Positions 17,318 to 26,838 are shown, counted from the first letter of the stretch. The stretch is DNA of 64,000 nt from Desulfarculus sp. (GCA_003605055.1 QZKP01000075.1:1-64000); one strand, 5' to 3'. Numbers and translations are program-made. The notes: generated from the sequence alone by a model not told the origin.

Positions 17318-18961
17318 ATGGGAACCTACCGGGTTAGCCGGAAGGACTTCATCGTCCCCCGCTGCACCGATGCCTGCCCGGCTGGGGTGGACGTGCCCCG
17401 CTACATAAGGGCGGTGCGCGACGGCAAGTTCGATCAGGCCGTGGCCGTGCTGCGCGAGCGCCTGCCTCTGCCCGTGGTCTGCGCCGATGCCTGCTTCGCC
17501 CCCTGCGAGGACGTCTGCGCCTATAAGCAGTTCGGCGACTCCATCGCCATCCGGGCCCTGAAGCGGGCCGCCGTGGACCAGGGCGGCGACTGGTGGAAGC
17601 GCAGCAAAAAGATGGTGGCCAAGACCGGCAAGAAGGCGGCCATCGTGGGCGCCGGCCCGGCCGGCCTGACCGCGGCCTATTACCTGCTGAGCGCCGGGCA
17701 CGACGTGACCATCTACGACGCCTTTCCCCGGCCCGGCGGCATGATGCGCTACGGCATCCCCCAGTACCGCCTGCCCGCCGCGCGCCTGGAGCGGGACGTG
17801 GCCGACATCCTGGAGCTGGGGGCCAAGTTCCAGGGCTCCACCGTGGTGGGCAAGGACATCGGCCTGGCCGAGCTGAAGAAGAAGTTCGACGCGGTGTTCA
17901 TCGCCAGCGGGGCCAACTCCTCGGCCCGCATCACCTTGGCGGGCTCGGACAAGAAAGGCGTGCTCTGGGGCTGGGAGTTCCTGCGCGACGTGGCCCTGGG
18001 CAAGTCCTTCGACCTGGGCCAGAAGGTGGTGGTGGTGGGCGGCGGCAACGTGGCCATCGACGTGGCCCTGACCGCCAAGCGCCTGGGGGCGGGGGAGGTG
18101 CGGCTCTTTTGCCTGGAGAAGCGCCAGGAGATGCCGGCCCACCCCTGGGAGGTGAACCTGGCCGAGCAGGAGGGCGTGATCATCAACAACTCCTGGGGGC
18201 CCCAGGCGGTGCTGGGGCAGGAGGCGGCCAACGGCGTGTCCTTCAAGGCCTGCGCCTCGGTGTTCGACAAGAAGGGCAACTTCAACCCGGTCTATGACGA
18301 GGGCATAACCACCCACGCCGCGGCCGACACCGTGATCCTGGCCATCGGCCAGAGTTCGCAACTGAAATTCATCAGCGGCCTGGGGATCAAGACCCAGGGC
18401 AGCCGCATCCTGGCCGGGGAGGACCTGGCCACCGGCGAGGCCGGCGTGTTCGCCGGCGGCGACGTGGTCAGCGGCCCGGCCTCCATCATCGCCGGCGTGG
18501 CCCAGGGCCGCCGGGCGGCCGCGGCCATAGACAAGTACCTGGGCGGCTCCGGGGACATCAGCGAGGTCCTGGCCGAGCCCGAGGAGGCGGTGGATCTGGC
18601 CCCGCTCAGCGGCCAGGTGCTGCCCCGCCAGGACCTGGCCCACCTCAAGGTCTGGGAGCGGGCCGGCAACTTCGACCAGGTGGAGCTGCCCATGAGCGCG
18701 CAGGCCATGACCGCCGAGGCCGCCCGCTGTCTGCAGTGCGACGCCCGCGCTTTCGAGGTGGTGCTCAACCTGGAGAGCTGCAAGGAGTGCGGCTACTGCG
18801 CCGAGGTCTGCGGGGTGGAGACCTTCGGACCGGCCGAGGGCTTCAACCTCAAGGGCTACCGGCCCATGGAGGTCAAGAGCCCCAAGTGGTGCGTGGGCTG
18901 CTTCAAGTGCTTCTTCTCCTGCCCGGACTTCGCCATTGACGTCCGGGAGAAGACCGCGTAA
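17318..18961 (+). CDS. GltD-like FAD/NAD(P) oxidoreductase with C-terminal 4Fe-4S ferredoxin domain
   Basis: This 547-residue flavoprotein resembles glutamate synthase small subunit. An N-terminal cysteine-rich Fe-S domain (CTDACPAGVDVP, CADACFAPCEDVC) is followed by an FAD motif (VGAGPAGLTAAYYL, about residue 110), an NAD(P) motif (VGGGNVAIDVALTAKRLGA, about 245) and a second FAD-contact segment (GVFAGGDVVSGPASIIAGVAQG). A C-terminal ferredoxin part has CKECGYCAEVC and CVGCFKCFFSCP. ATG 17318 has AGGAGG 9 bases upstream; an upstream GTG at 17279 is rejected. As first gene of the operon it likely passes electrons between the oxidoreductase, ferredoxin and NAD(P)H, and supplies the ferredoxin (delta) module that the three following subunits lack. 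Confidence 0.88.
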   Translation: MGTYRVSRKDFIVPRCTDACPAGVDVPRYIRAVRDGKFDQAVAVLRERLPLPVVCADACFAPCEDVCAYKQFGDSIAIRALKRAAVDQGGDWWKRSKKMVAKTGKKAAIVGAGPAGLTAAYYLLSAGHDVTIYDAFPRPGGMMRYGIPQYRLPAARLERDVADILELGAKFQGSTVVGKDIGLAELKKKFDAVFIASGANSSARITLAGSDKKGVLWGWEFLRDVALGKSFDLGQKVVVVGGGNVAIDVALTAKRLGAGEVRLFCLEKRQEMPAHPWEVNLAEQEGVIINNSWGPQAVLGQEAANGVSFKACASVFDKKGNFNPVYDEGITTHAAADTVILAIGQSSQLKFISGLGIKTQGSRILAGEDLATGEAGVFAGGDVVSGPASIIAGVAQGRRAAAAIDKYLGGSGDISEVLAEPEEAVDLAPLSGQVLPRQDLAHLKVWERAGNFDQVELPMSAQAMTAEAARCLQCDARAFEVVLNLESCKECGYCAEVCGVETFGPAEGFNLKGYRPMEVKSPKWCVGCFKCFFSCPDFAIDVREKTA

Positions 18962-18979
18962 CCGCGGGAGGTTGGTGTC

Positions 18980-20155
18980 ATGAAGAGATTTCTGGAAACC
19001 GGCAACTTCGCCATCACCGAGGGCGCCATCCTGGCCGGCTGCCGCTTCTTCTGCGGCTATCCCATCACGCCGGCCACCGAGCTGGCCGAGGCCATGAGCA
19101 AGCGCCTGCCCCAGGAGGGCGGCGTGTATCTGCAGGCCGAGGACGAGTGCGCGGCCATGCATCTTTGCATCGGGGCCTCCCTGGGCGGCATGAAGTCCAT
19201 GACCGCCACCTCGGGCCCCGGCTTTATCCTCTACGCCGACCCCTACGGCTGGGCCCTGGGCTGCGAGATGCCACTGGTGGTGGTCAACTCCGGCCGGGTG
19301 GGCCCGGTCAGCGGCATCACCGGCGCGCCAGGCCAGGGCGAATTCTACCTGACCCGCTACCCCACCCAGGGCGGCAACTTCGAGTGCATCACCCTGGCGC
19401 CCAACTCGGCCCAGGAGGCCATGGCCATGGTGGTGGAGGCCTTCTATCTCTCCGAGCGCTTCCGCATGCCCATCACCGTGCTGGTGGACCAGCTCATCAC
19501 CGACGGCTTCGAGGACATCACCGTGCCCGAGAGCGAGGAGGAGATGAGGCAGATGGGGTTCAAGACCTGGCCGCGCGCCTTCTGCGCGGGCCCGGATTTC
19601 TACCCCTTCACCGACGACCTGGACATCCCCCCGGTGCAGATGGGCTCCGGCGCGGGCGGCATGTGCTCGGACTGGACCCCCACCGTGGAGGGCTATGACA
19701 TCGAGGAGGTGGATGCCCACCACAAGCACGCCTACCGCCTGATCTACAAGGTGCGCAACCACCGGGACATGTTCAACCACCTCTACGAGAAGAAATTCAT
19801 GGACGACGACCCGGAGTTGGTGGTGGTCTCCTACGGCACCCCCTCCCGGGTGGTCAACACCGCCGTGGACCAGGCCCGCGCCCGGGGCCTGAAGGTGGGG
19901 GCCCTGAGGCTGATCAACCTCTGGCCCTTCCCGGACGAGCACTTCGCGCGCAAGGCCAAGTACCTGGCCGTGGAGCTGAACTGGGACGGGCAGTTGGTGC
20001 GCGAGGTGCAGCGGGCCGCCACCAAGGACGCCGAGGTCCACTTCCTGGGCTCCTGCGGCGACCTGCCCACCATCCCGGACCTCTTGGAGAACTTCGAAAA
20101 GCTACTCAAGAACCAGCCCCTGACGCGCAAGGGTTGGGAGTTGGAGGCCTGGTAA
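18980..20155 (+). CDS. 2-oxoacid:acceptor oxidoreductase, alpha subunit
   Basis: This 391-residue subunit carries the pyrimidine-binding fold of the pyruvate/2-oxoacid:ferredoxin oxidoreductase family: FCGYPITPATELAEAM near the start, AEDECAAMHLCIGASLGG, and the transketolase C-terminal domain with LINLWPFPDE. With the beta and gamma subunits it would oxidatively decarboxylate a 2-oxoacid to acyl-CoA, CO2 and reduced ferredoxin. The multi-subunit layout (391, 282 and 178 aa) is like the Kor/Vor type. The oxoacid (branched-chain, aryl or 2-oxoglutarate) cannot be fixed from sequence. Its stop overlaps the next start. Confidence 0.88.
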   Translation: MKRFLETGNFAITEGAILAGCRFFCGYPITPATELAEAMSKRLPQEGGVYLQAEDECAAMHLCIGASLGGMKSMTATSGPGFILYADPYGWALGCEMPLVVVNSGRVGPVSGITGAPGQGEFYLTRYPTQGGNFECITLAPNSAQEAMAMVVEAFYLSERFRMPITVLVDQLITDGFEDITVPESEEEMRQMGFKTWPRAFCAGPDFYPFTDDLDIPPVQMGSGAGGMCSDWTPTVEGYDIEEVDAHHKHAYRLIYKVRNHRDMFNHLYEKKFMDDDPELVVVSYGTPSRVVNTAVDQARARGLKVGALRLINLWPFPDEHFARKAKYLAVELNWDGQLVREVQRAATKDAEVHFLGSCGDLPTIPDLLENFEKLLKNQPLTRKGWELEAW

Positions 20156-21003
20156 TGCAGTACTCATCCAGCGCCCTGATACAAAAGTACCTGCGCAGCC
20201 GAAAGATCCCCAGCACCGCCTGCTCGGGATGCGGGCTGGGCATCAACCACAAGGTGGTGGTGCAGGCCGTTGACGAATTGGGCCTGGGCCCCGCGGACAT
20301 CATCTGGGGCACCTCCATCGGCTGCGCCGGCCGGCAGACCTTCGGCACCTGGCAGGGCGACGGCTTCGCCGGCACCCACGGCCGGGTCTACGCCATCGCC
20401 CGCGGCCTGCGCATCGCGCTGCCGCCGGAGAAGAAGATCATCTGCACGGTGGGCGACGGCGACGCCTTCGGCATCGGCCTGCTGCACCTGATCCACTGCG
20501 CTCGCTCCAACGTGGACATGACCATCATCGTCAACGACAACCTGGGCTACCAATCCACCGGCGGCCAGTTCGGCTTCACCACCCCCCAGGGGGTCAAGAC
20601 CGACTCCAGCCCCTACGGCATGTTCGAGCACAACCTGATGAGCGAGGGCATGGACGTGATGCACATCCTCAAGGGGGCCGGGGCCACCTTCCTGGCCCGC
20701 CACGTGGCCATGGACGGGCCCCGGGCGGTGGAGAGCGTGAAAAAGGCCATCCTGAACCGGGGCTTCTCCCTGGTGCACATGCCCTATCCCTGCCCCACCA
20801 ACTTCGCCTCCCGGGAGCTGGGCTCCCGCAACCAGGTGAACATCTACCGCTGGATCAAACAGCGGGCCAAGCCCCTGGGCCAGGAGGACGCCAACACGGT
20901 GTGGGCCACCGGCGTCTGGTACGACGCCACTGACTCGCGGCCGGAGTTCAGCGAGCACATCTGGGCCTCGGTGGGCAAGATCAGAAGGACGGGTGCGCTA
21001 TGA
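20155..21003 (+). CDS. 2-oxoacid:acceptor oxidoreductase, beta (TPP-binding) subunit
   Basis: This 282-residue subunit has the thiamine diphosphate motif GDGDAFGIG ... NDNLGYQSTGGQ (about residues 100-145). An N-terminal CSGCG pair probably helps bind a 4Fe-4S cluster, as in KorB/VorB proteins. ATG 20155 shares its A with the TAA of the alpha gene, so the two are translationally coupled. Confidence 0.9.
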   Translation: MQYSSSALIQKYLRSRKIPSTACSGCGLGINHKVVVQAVDELGLGPADIIWGTSIGCAGRQTFGTWQGDGFAGTHGRVYAIARGLRIALPPEKKIICTVGDGDAFGIGLLHLIHCARSNVDMTIIVNDNLGYQSTGGQFGFTTPQGVKTDSSPYGMFEHNLMSEGMDVMHILKGAGATFLARHVAMDGPRAVESVKKAILNRGFSLVHMPYPCPTNFASRELGSRNQVNIYRWIKQRAKPLGQEDANTVWATGVWYDATDSRPEFSEHIWASVGKIRRTGAL

Positions 21004-21536
21004 AAGACAGACTGGAGATAGTGGCCAGCGGCTTCGGCGGACAGGGCGTGGTGCGCCTGGGCCAGGTGCTGGGCGAGGCGGCGGTCAAGGAGGGCCTGCG
21101 CGTCACCATGCTCAAGAGCCACGGCACCGAGATGCGCGGGGGCTACGTGCGCAGCCAGGTGGTGCTCTCGCCCAAGACCATAGACAGCCCCATGTGCGAG
21201 AACCCGGACTTTTTCGTCGCCCTGTCCTCGGCGGCCTACAACCGCTTCAAGGACACGGTGCCCCAAGAGGGCCTGATCCTCTTCGACCCGGCCTTCGTGG
21301 AGGAGATAGACGCCAAGCTGCCCTGCGCGCAGAGGGAGCTGCCGGCCAAGCAACTGGCCTTGGACAACTTCGGGCGGGTCATCTTCTCCAACTCCATCGC
21401 CCTGGGGGCCATGGCCAGGCTGCTGGAGGGGCAGCTTAAAAAGGAGGGCATCCTGGAGAGCCTCTTGGAAATCATCCCCAAGTTCCACCAGGAGAACCGC
21501 GACGCCTTTGAGATAGGCTACAACTACATGAACTAA
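21000..21536 (+). CDS. 2-oxoacid:acceptor oxidoreductase, gamma subunit
   Basis: This 178-residue gamma domain of the oxidoreductase has the typical start GFGGQGVVRLGQVLGEAA and the SHGTEMRGGYVRSQVVLS segment near residue 45. The ATGA overlap with the beta gene shows coupling. It is the last gene of the operon and is followed by an intrinsic terminator. Confidence 0.9.
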   Translation: MKDRLEIVASGFGGQGVVRLGQVLGEAAVKEGLRVTMLKSHGTEMRGGYVRSQVVLSPKTIDSPMCENPDFFVALSSAAYNRFKDTVPQEGLILFDPAFVEEIDAKLPCAQRELPAKQLALDNFGRVIFSNSIALGAMARLLEGQLKKEGILESLLEIIPKFHQENRDAFEIGYNYMN

Positions 21537-21542
21537 GTTTGG

Positions 21543-21562
21543 GGGCGGCCGCCGCCCTTTTT
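21543..21562 (+). terminator. Intrinsic terminator of the oxidoreductase operon
   Basis: Stem GGGCGG/CCGCCC (21543-21548 with 21552-21557), loop CCG, followed by TTTTT (21558-21562), seven bases after the gamma-subunit stop. Confidence 0.7.
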
Positions 21563-21932
21563 GGCCCTGGCCTCGGCCTGGGCGGCAACGGGAGATGAGC
21601 ATAAGCGGTTAGAAGATATCACGCGCGGCACAGATTTAATTGCCGCCGCGGCCCCACGCCTCCGCCGCTGCATCTGAGTCAGAGCGGGGTGGCGCTCCCC
21701 CAGCGGGGGCCGGCGGCAGGGTGCAAGAACCAATCTATGCGGCTCTCTAGAGGCAATCCCGGCCCAGCCAGCCCGGCCCGCTGCCAGGGGTCCGGCGGCC
21801 GGGCCCCCACAGCCGCGGCCGGCCCTTCCCCGGGAGGGCCGGCGCGGAACGAATCGTCAGGGTCCGGCAGGGCGCGCGCCGCCCGCCGGGCCCTTTTTGC
21901 GTCCTGTTACGGCCAGTCAATGAGGGATGATG
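21563..21932. other. GC-rich intergenic stretch, nothing recognised
   Basis: About 370 bases between the oxidoreductase terminator and the next CoA ligase. I see no RNA gene, no convincing promoter and no supported coding region; open frames here are shadows with no RBS. Confidence 0.5.
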
Positions 21933-23450
21933 ATGCGCACGGTTAGATACTACGTTGACTTGCACGCAGAAGGGCAGCCGGACAAGACCTTTCTGATCGC
22001 CCCGGAGCCCGGTCTGACGGTGAGCTACGCCCAACTGCAAACCGACTCCCGCCGGCTGGCCCACTTCCTCTACAGCCAGGGGCTGCGCAAGGGCGACAAG
22101 GTCTCCTTCATGATGGGCAACAGCCTGCAGAGCACCAAGCTGTTCCTGGGCGCGATGTACGCCGGCCTGGTGATCGCCCCGCTCAATCTGCAATCGCAGC
22201 ACGACCACCTGAAGTACGTGCTGGAGCACTCGGACACCAAGCTGGTCCTCGTGACCCCGGACCAGACCGAGCGCCTGCACAAGGCCCTGGCCGAAACCGG
22301 GCGCGACATAGAGGTCCTGGTCGTTGACTGCGACGCCCCGGACATCCTGCCGGCCACGGCCAGAGCCGATGCGCGGCTCTACGAGGTGGACGAGGAGGAC
22401 CCGGCGCTCCTGCTCTACACCTCGGGCACCACCGGCCTGCCCAAGGGCGTGATCCTGTCGCACAAGAACATGGTGGCCGGCGGCCAGTACGTGATCGAGG
22501 CCCACGAGCTGACCAGGGATGACGTGGCCCTGTGCTCCCTGGTGCTGTTCCACATCAACGCCGAGGTGGTCTCCATCATGTCCACCCTGGTGCTGGGGGC
22601 CACGGTGGTGGTGCCCCACAAGTTCAGCGTGAACGACTTCTGGCCCCTGATCAGCGAGCACCGCTGCACCTGGTTCTCGGTGGTGCCCACCATCATCTCC
22701 TATCTGGTCAGCGGCAGCGAGATACAGGGCCAGGGCTACCGCCTGGAGCAGCTGCGCTTCGGCCGCAGCGCCAGCGCGCCTTTGCCCACCGCCCTGCACA
22801 AGGCCTTCGAGGAGAAGTTCAAGGTGGGCATCGTGGAGACCATGGGCCTGACCGAGACCGCGGCCCCGGTGTTCTCCAATCCCCTGGACCCGGCCAAGCG
22901 CAAATACGGCTCGCCGGGCCGGGCCGTGGGCAACCAGGCCAAGGTCATCGACGGCCAGGACCGGGAGGCGCCCCGGGGCGTGGTGGGCGAGATCATGATC
23001 CGCGGCGACAACGTGATGAAGGAGTACTACAAGGCCCCGGAGATCACGGCCAAGACCCTGGAGCCGGACGGCTGGCTGCACACCGGCGACTTGGGATACA
23101 TGGATGAGGACGGCTTCGTCTTCATCACCGGCCGCCTCAAGGAGCTGATCATCAAGGGCGGGGAGAACATCGCCCCGCGGGAGATAGACGAGGCGGCCTA
23201 CAAGCATCAGGCGGTGCTGGACGCGGCCGCCTGCGGCATACCCGACGAGCGCTACGGCGAGGATATCCTGCTCTGCGTGACCCTGAAGCCGGGACGGGCC
23301 TGCAGCGAGGAAGATCTGCGCGCCCACTGCCTGGAGCACCTGGGCAAGTTCAAGACCCCCAAGCTGATCCGGTTCCTGGAGGAGATGCCCAAGGGCCCCT
23401 CGGGCAAGATCCAGCGCCTGAAGCTGCCGGAGGTGGTGGGCCTCAAGTGA
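21933..23450 (+). CDS. AMP-forming acyl-CoA ligase (FadD/caiC-like)
   Basis: This 505-residue ANL-superfamily enzyme has P-loop LYTSGTTGLPKGVILSH at about 165-180, the adenine-binding MGLTET at about 305, the hinge GWLHTGDLGYMDEDGF at about 375 and the catalytic lysine in GPSGKIQRLKL near the end. It would activate a carboxylic acid to its CoA ester. Three consecutive ATG codons (21927, 21930, 21933) follow GAGGG; 21933 has the best spacing. It precedes the tricarboxylate-type transporter genes by 58 bases, so the transporter may import its substrate. It is distinct from the ligase at 1457. Confidence 0.87.
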   Translation: MRTVRYYVDLHAEGQPDKTFLIAPEPGLTVSYAQLQTDSRRLAHFLYSQGLRKGDKVSFMMGNSLQSTKLFLGAMYAGLVIAPLNLQSQHDHLKYVLEHSDTKLVLVTPDQTERLHKALAETGRDIEVLVVDCDAPDILPATARADARLYEVDEEDPALLLYTSGTTGLPKGVILSHKNMVAGGQYVIEAHELTRDDVALCSLVLFHINAEVVSIMSTLVLGATVVVPHKFSVNDFWPLISEHRCTWFSVVPTIISYLVSGSEIQGQGYRLEQLRFGRSASAPLPTALHKAFEEKFKVGIVETMGLTETAAPVFSNPLDPAKRKYGSPGRAVGNQAKVIDGQDREAPRGVVGEIMIRGDNVMKEYYKAPEITAKTLEPDGWLHTGDLGYMDEDGFVFITGRLKELIIKGGENIAPREIDEAAYKHQAVLDAAACGIPDERYGEDILLCVTLKPGRACSEEDLRAHCLEHLGKFKTPKLIRFLEEMPKGPSGKIQRLKLPEVVGLK

Positions 23451-23508
23451 GGGCCAGGGGCCGCAGGTCGGGCCGCTGGCGAGCGACCTTAATCAAGGGA
23501 GGAGAGGC

Positions 23509-25035
23509 GTGCTCGAGTTTTTGCAGTACTTCCCCAACGCCCTGACACCCATCAACCTGCTGGTGCTGGTGTTGGGCACCATCGGGGGGCTGTTCCTGGG
23601 GGCCACGCCGGGGCTGAGCCCCACCATGGCCGTGGCCCTGCTGGTGCCCTTCACCTTCCACATGGAGCCGGCCACCGGCCTGGTGCTCTTGGGGGCGGTT
23701 TACACCTCCACCGTGGCCGGCGGCGCCATATCGGCCATCCTGATCAACATCCCCGGCGCGCCGGCCAACATCGCCACCCTGCTGGACGGCCACCCCATGG
23801 CCAAGCAGGGCCAGGCCCAAAAGGCCCTGTACTTCTGCTTCATCTCCTCGCTGGTGGGCGGGCTGTTCGGCATGGTGATAATGGTCTTCTTCACCCCGCC
23901 CCTGGCCGAGATCGCCCTGGAGTTCGGCCCTTCGGAGATGTTCTGGGTGGCCCTGTTCGGCATCACGGTCATGGCCGGCCTCACCTCCGGCTCGGTGCTC
24001 AAGGGGCTTTTGGGCGGCATGTTCGGCCTGCTGATCTCGGTGATCGGCTACAGCCCCATGCTGGGCGTCCCCCGCTTCGTGTTCCTGGACGTGCTCACCG
24101 GGGGGGTGGCCATCGTGCCGGCCCTGATCGGCCTGTTCGCCGTCCCCCAGGTCTTTTCCCTGATGGAGACCGCCTTTCAGCAGCGGGACGAGGTGTCCTT
24201 CAAGCCCCAGAAGGGCATTCTCTGGCGGACCTTCGCCGAGAACCTCAAGAAGGTCAAGGCCCTGTCCATCGGCTCGGTGGTGGGCACCATCATCGGGGTC
24301 ATCCCCGGGGCCGGGGGCCAGGTGGCCGGGCTGATCGCCTACGACCAGGTGCGCAAGTTCAGCCGTGACCCCCACTCCTTCGGCACCGGCAACCCCGAGG
24401 GCGTGGTGGCCGCTGAGTCGGCCAACAACGCCATGGTGGGCCCCTCGCTGATACCGCTGCTCACCCTGAGCGTGCCCGGCTCGCCCACCGCGGCGGTGCT
24501 GCTGGGCGGGCTGCTCATCCACGGCCTGTTCCCCGGGCCGGACCTGTTCCGCTCCCATGCCGAGGTGACCTACACCTTCATCGCCAGCCTGGTCCTGGCC
24601 CAGGTGGCCATGTGCGGGTTCGGGCTGCTGATGTCGCGCTACTCCCACACGGTGATGAAGGTGCCGGACCTGGAGATGGCCGCGGCGGTGACGGTGCTGG
24701 CGGTGTACGGCACCTTCAGCGTGCAGAACAGCCTCGACGACGTGGTGGTGATGTTCGGCCTGGGCACCCTGATGTACCTGGGGCGCAAGGTGGGCTTCTC
24801 GGCCGCGCCGGTGGTGCTGGGCATCATCCTGGGCACCATCGCCGAGGACAACTTCCTCAAGGGCAAGCTCATCGCCGAGACCGACGTGGGCCTGTTCAAG
24901 TATTTCTTCACCGGCCACCTGAACCTGATCATTATCGCCCTGTGCGCCGCCTCGGTGGGCTACAGCACCTACAGCGAGGTGCGCCAATACCAGAAGGCCA
25001 AGGCCCAGACCAGGGCCAAGGAGGCGGGCTCATGA
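23509..25035 (+). CDS. tctA: Tripartite tricarboxylate transporter, large membrane subunit (TctA)
   Basis: This 508-residue, about 12-helix integral membrane protein has the TctA family hallmarks GLFLGATPGLSPTMAVALLVPFT near the N-terminus and GVIPGAGGQVAGLIAYDQ at the centre. The start is GTG 23509 behind GGGAGGAGAG. It forms the translocation channel for a carboxylate using the ion gradient, with TctB and the periplasmic TctC. Confidence 0.92.
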   Translation: MLEFLQYFPNALTPINLLVLVLGTIGGLFLGATPGLSPTMAVALLVPFTFHMEPATGLVLLGAVYTSTVAGGAISAILINIPGAPANIATLLDGHPMAKQGQAQKALYFCFISSLVGGLFGMVIMVFFTPPLAEIALEFGPSEMFWVALFGITVMAGLTSGSVLKGLLGGMFGLLISVIGYSPMLGVPRFVFLDVLTGGVAIVPALIGLFAVPQVFSLMETAFQQRDEVSFKPQKGILWRTFAENLKKVKALSIGSVVGTIIGVIPGAGGQVAGLIAYDQVRKFSRDPHSFGTGNPEGVVAAESANNAMVGPSLIPLLTLSVPGSPTAAVLLGGLLIHGLFPGPDLFRSHAEVTYTFIASLVLAQVAMCGFGLLMSRYSHTVMKVPDLEMAAAVTVLAVYGTFSVQNSLDDVVVMFGLGTLMYLGRKVGFSAAPVVLGIILGTIAEDNFLKGKLIAETDVGLFKYFFTGHLNLIIIALCAASVGYSTYSEVRQYQKAKAQTRAKEAGS

Positions 25036-25472
25036 ACCGTGACGCCTTAGTGGGGCTGGTCTGCCTGGCGGCCTCGGTGGTGCTCTACGCCACCCTGGGC
25101 CACATCGAGGAGCCGCGGGCGGCGGCCTTCCCCCGCACCATCATCGTGATCATGGGCGCGCTCTCGGCCCTGTTGTTCTTGCAGCACCTGATCTTCCCCA
25201 AGCCCCGGCCCCAGCAGCCGCCCTTCCCCTGGCTGCGGGTGGGCGGGCTGTTTGCGATCATCGTGATCTACCTGGTGGTCTGCGAGGAGCTGGGTTTCTA
25301 CCTCTCGGCGTTTTTGTTCTTCCTGGCGGTCACCTACATCATGGGCTGGCGCAGGCTCAACCCCAAGCAGGCGGCCAAGTGGCTAATGGGCTCGGCTATC
25401 TTCACGGGCATCCTCTACGTGCTCTTCAAGGTGATTCTGGAGGTACAGACCCCCCGCGGCCTGCTGCTGTAG
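25032..25472 (+). CDS. tctB: Tripartite tricarboxylate transporter, small membrane subunit (TctB)
   Basis: This 146-residue protein has four predicted helices, in the size range of the TctB family. It starts with an ATGA overlap on the TctA stop, so it is coupled. It begins MNRDALVGLVCLAASVVLY and ends with a short cytoplasmic tail. Assignment rests on position and topology as well as family resemblance. Confidence 0.85.
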   Translation: MNRDALVGLVCLAASVVLYATLGHIEEPRAAAFPRTIIVIMGALSALLFLQHLIFPKPRPQQPPFPWLRVGGLFAIIVIYLVVCEELGFYLSAFLFFLAVTYIMGWRRLNPKQAAKWLMGSAIFTGILYVLFKVILEVQTPRGLLL

Positions 25473-25574
25473 CGGCCGCCCGGAGGGACTAGAGCGGAAT
25501 ATAGTTCAGGGGCCGCCAGCCGGGCGCGCACCGGCCCGGCGGCCGCGAACAATCACTGCAGGAGGGAGAGAGTT

Positions 25575-26561
25575 ATGGCAGGCAAGAGATTTTCTAAGCC
25601 ATTGGCGGCGGCGATGTTGGCGGCGGCCTTGCTGCTGACCTTGGGAGGCCTGGCGGCGGCGCAGACGTATCCGGACAAGCCCATCAGCATGATCGTCACC
25701 TACTCGCCGGGCGGGGCCACCGACTTCCAGGCCCGCATCGTGACCATGCTGGCCGGCGACAAGAAATACCTGGACCAGCCCATCGTGATCATCAACAAGC
25801 CCGGCGCCGGCGGCCAGGTGGGCTGGAACTGGTTCGCGACCAAGGGCAGCAAGGACGGCTACACCTTGGCCACCTACAACGTGCCCCACTTCATCGCCCA
25901 ATCCATCATGTACCCCACCAAGTACAACATCCACGCCTTCGAGGCGGTGGCCAACTGGGGCGCCGATCCGGCCGTGCTGATCGTGCCCAAGGACAGCCCC
26001 TTCAACAACGTCAAGGACTTCGTGGCCTTTGCCAAGAAGAACCCGGGCAAGATAACCGTCTCCGGCGCCGGCATGTACGTGGGCCACCACATCGCCACCC
26101 TGCAACTGGAGAAGGCCGCGGGCATCAAGCTGACCTACATCCCGGAAAAGGGCGGCGTGCCGGCCATGCAGTCGGTGGTGGCGGGCAAGGTCAAGGCCGG
26201 CTTCAACAACCTCTCCGACGCCTTCCGCAACCAGGACCGCCTCAAGATCCTGGCCGTGGCCGACCTGGAGCGGCACGAGTTCCTGCCCAAGGTGCCCACC
26301 TTCAAGGAGGCGGGCATCAACGTGGACAACTCCAGCGTGAACTACCGCGGGGTGGTGCTGCCCAAGGGCGCCAAGCCGGAGATCATCAAGAAGCTGGCCG
26401 AGGTCTTCCCCAAGATGTTCGGCGACAAGAAGGTCCTGGGCAAGATGAAGGCCAGCGGCAGCCCGGTTAAGATCATGACCCGAGACCAGGTCATCAAGAT
26501 GTTCGCCGAGCGCGAGAAGTATCTGCAGGGGCTGCTGCCGCAGTTGAAGAAGAAAAAGTAG
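25575..26561 (+). CDS. tctC: Tripartite tricarboxylate transporter, periplasmic binding protein (TctC/Bug family)
   Basis: This 328-residue secreted binding protein has a Sec signal of about 30 residues ending in LAAAQ. The mature start YPDKPISMIVTYSPGGATDFQAR is the typical Bug-family first strand and anion-binding loop, and GAGGQVGWNWF follows. Bug proteins bind carboxylates such as citrate, tartrate or aromatic acids. The order A-B-C is the reverse of the classical tctCBA. The gene is followed by a strong terminator. Confidence 0.92.
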   Translation: MAGKRFSKPLAAAMLAAALLLTLGGLAAAQTYPDKPISMIVTYSPGGATDFQARIVTMLAGDKKYLDQPIVIINKPGAGGQVGWNWFATKGSKDGYTLATYNVPHFIAQSIMYPTKYNIHAFEAVANWGADPAVLIVPKDSPFNNVKDFVAFAKKNPGKITVSGAGMYVGHHIATLQLEKAAGIKLTYIPEKGGVPAMQSVVAGKVKAGFNNLSDAFRNQDRLKILAVADLERHEFLPKVPTFKEAGINVDNSSVNYRGVVLPKGAKPEIIKKLAEVFPKMFGDKKVLGKMKASGSPVKIMTRDQVIKMFAEREKYLQGLLPQLKKKK

Positions 26562-26582
26562 ACCGCAGCCCCCCCTTCCCCA

Positions 26583-26613
26583 GGGCCCCTCCCCATGGAG
26601 GGGCCCTTTTTTT
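26583..26613 (+). terminator. Strong intrinsic terminator after tctC
   Basis: A perfect 10-base stem (26583-26592 with 26597-26606), loop CCAT and seven T residues (26607-26613). Confidence 0.93.
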
Positions 26614-26773
26614 AAGCGCGGCGGCCGCGACTCAGCACCAGGCCTCACGCCGGCCCAGGAGGCGAGGACACTGATCTGGCAGCCGAATCGCCCTTGAGAA
26701 ATGAGTTAACCAAGACAAGCTATACGAGTCTGTTCAATGTTTTTACATAAGGGGTAGCAGTTTGTATTTTTTA

Positions 26774-26791
26774 TGGACATAATTGTGTCCT
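26774..26791. promoter_or_regulatory. Candidate sigma-54 activator site, TGGAC-N8-GTCC
   Basis: The inverted repeat GGACA-N6-TGTCC (26775-26790) has the same TGGAC-N8-GTCC frame as the site at 38115-38132 in front of the aconitase-X operon. It lies about 50 bases upstream of the -24 element. Confidence 0.5.
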
Positions 26792-26838
26792 ACATCTGGT
26801 CTATCTTTTTAAGTATCTGAAATTATTAATCTAAAAAA

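Noticed and set aside
17276..20041. Very long minus-strand open frame (921 codons)
   Set aside because: It runs antisense to the GltD-like and alpha-subunit genes, whose motifs are unmistakable; the antisense product is repetitive and featureless, as expected in GC-rich DNA.
23443..24987. Minus-strand open frame opposite tctA
   Set aside because: The translation is His/Gln/Gly-rich shadow; TctA motifs are clear on the plus strand.
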